Source of the DNA: Candidatus Saccharimonadota bacterium | GTDB lineage: Bacteria; Patescibacteriota; Saccharimonadia; Saccharimonadales; UBA7683 | Assembly (NCBI GenBank): GCA_018061375.1 | Contig: JAGOUG010000008.1 | Location: 1-22,693, forward strand | Length of the DNA stretch: 22,693 nucleotides | Reading direction: 5' to 3' | Shown: one piece after another, positions 22,329-22,693 of the stretch | Numbering within the stretch: the stretch's first letter is position 1 | Layout of the letters: each line of letters opens with the position of its first letter | Made by a program: the position numbers and the translations under genes | The notes under the pieces: model-generated | Told to the model about the DNA's origin: nothing | The model's database searches: none | Seen by the model: the letters and a program-made list of their open reading frames with translations, nothing else

Positions 22329-22336
22329 TACATTGT

Positions 22337-22365
22337 ATTGTAACGATATTAAACCGTTTGTGCAA
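22337..22365 (-). promoter_or_regulatory. Promoter of the membrane-anchored protein gene, leaderless type
   Basis: On the minus strand TTGCAC (22360-22365) and TACAAT (22337-22342) are exactly 17 bases apart. The -10 box ends 8 bases before the ATG at 22328, so the mRNA would start at or one base before the start codon. Confidence 0.6.
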
Positions 22366-22369
22366 CAGA

Positions 22370-22669
22370 TTACGCAGCACGATTACGAGCAGCTAAGTCT
22401 ATCTTTACAACAGGATTGTCATTGATAGTATTTTTGAATACACGAACTTCACCTTCATCTGTATAGTGTTCCTCTAATACATGTCCGGGCGCGTGATACT
22501 CTTTAGATGGAATAGAATTTCCGACTACCCCTACTGCAATCCTTGCAAGATCACCTCGTAGCTCTAATCCGGGTCGATCACCGCGCACATGACGCAGGTC
22601 GATAATCTTTTCACTATCGTTGTGGTTAAGGTCCGCAACTGAATGTACTGTTTCTTTTATGATACTCAT
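22370..22669 (-). CDS. Small protein of unknown function (99 aa)
   Basis: No family is recognised. The product is soluble and charged, with stretches KIIDLRHVRGDRPGLELRGD, then LARIAVGVVGN and HAPGHVLEEHYTDEGEVRVF, and ends in LAARNRAA. Two in-frame ATGs are near: 22675 and 22669. The second is chosen because a TATAAT box ends 7 bases before it, the spacing seen at other genes here. With that promoter the first ATG would lie outside the mRNA. There is no Shine-Dalgarno for either. Confidence 0.6.
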   Translation of the reverse strand: MSIIKETVHSVADLNHNDSEKIIDLRHVRGDRPGLELRGDLARIAVGVVGNSIPSKEYHAPGHVLEEHYTDEGEVRVFKNTINDNPVVKIDLAARNRAA

Positions 22670-22676
22670 ATACATG

Positions 22677-22682
22677 ATTATA
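22677..22682 (-). promoter_or_regulatory. Consensus -10 box, leaderless type
   Basis: TATAAT on the minus strand, preceded by TG, ends 7 bases before the ATG at 22669. The -35 region is at the window edge and cannot be judged. Confidence 0.5.
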
Positions 22683-22693
22683 CAGTATAAGCT

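Noticed and set aside
1..22693. Recoded UGA (Gly) as in some CPR lineages
   Set aside because: Genes such as mraY, yvcK, the HAD gene and the histidine kinase end at TGA in ATGA or short overlaps at the expected protein length, and no family gene has an in-frame TGA.
1..22693. tRNA, rRNA, CRISPR arrays, transposase genes or prophage
   Set aside because: No cloverleaf, rRNA core, regular spacer-repeat array or transposase/integrase motif was seen on either strand.

Overview
The window carries almost only minus-strand genes, tightly packed and often overlapping by 1-8 bases (several ATGA and TAATG junctions). The gene set points to a small-genome bacterium of the Patescibacteria/CPR type, most likely Saccharibacteria (TM7). 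The reasons are a compact division and cell-wall (dcw) cluster without murC-F or ddl between its members, a single-chain glycyl-tRNA synthetase, many short conserved proteins of unknown role, and little biosynthesis. This placement is inference from gene content; no rRNA lies in the window. TGA, TAA and TAG all serve as stops, so the UGA=Gly code of some other CPR lineages is not used here.

Reading along the minus strand from high to low coordinates: (1) 22669-20492 holds two small proteins of unknown function (one membrane-anchored, exposed outside) and a soluble histidine kinase with a stand-alone receiver. (2) 20478-20413 holds two REP-like hairpins. (3) 20389-19706 is recO. (4) 19696-17379 is a strong promoter, a 29-codon leader ORF ending in a Gly-rich stretch, an intrinsic terminator, then glycyl-tRNA synthetase, an ABM-like barrel protein and a conserved Trp-rich protein. 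(5) 17366-15124 holds a DMT/EamA transporter, a winged-helix regulator fused to a degenerate Nudix domain with a perfect 9-bp palindrome at its promoter, and an unknown protein. (6) 15103-13848 holds a chorismate-mutase-like domain, an unknown protein and RNase HI, closed by a terminator. (7) 13760-12119 is a Pif1/RecD-like helicase with a C-terminal HRDC domain. (8) 12100-8391 is an overlapping operon: GH1 glycosidase, YvcK, a HAD hydrolase and a GalU-like nucleotidyltransferase. (9) 8377-1 is the dcw cluster: promoter, four MraZ boxes, mraZ, a structured 283-bp element, rsmH, a 19-codon ORF with a hairpin, ftsL, ftsI, mraY, ftsW, murG and a truncated ftsQ.

The dcw genes make lipid I and lipid II and polymerise and cross-link septal peptidoglycan. 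The sugar operon just upstream (UDP-glucose synthesis and the UDP-sugar-binding regulator YvcK) plausibly links carbon supply to envelope synthesis.

The most notable signals are regulatory. They are a probable ribosome-mediated attenuator for the glyS operon; an inverted repeat that can pair the mraZ 3' region with the rsmH start codon; a palindromic operator for the HTH-Nudix regulator; and a repeated layout in which a -10 box sits 6-9 bases before the start codon, implying leaderless mRNAs for about eight transcription units.
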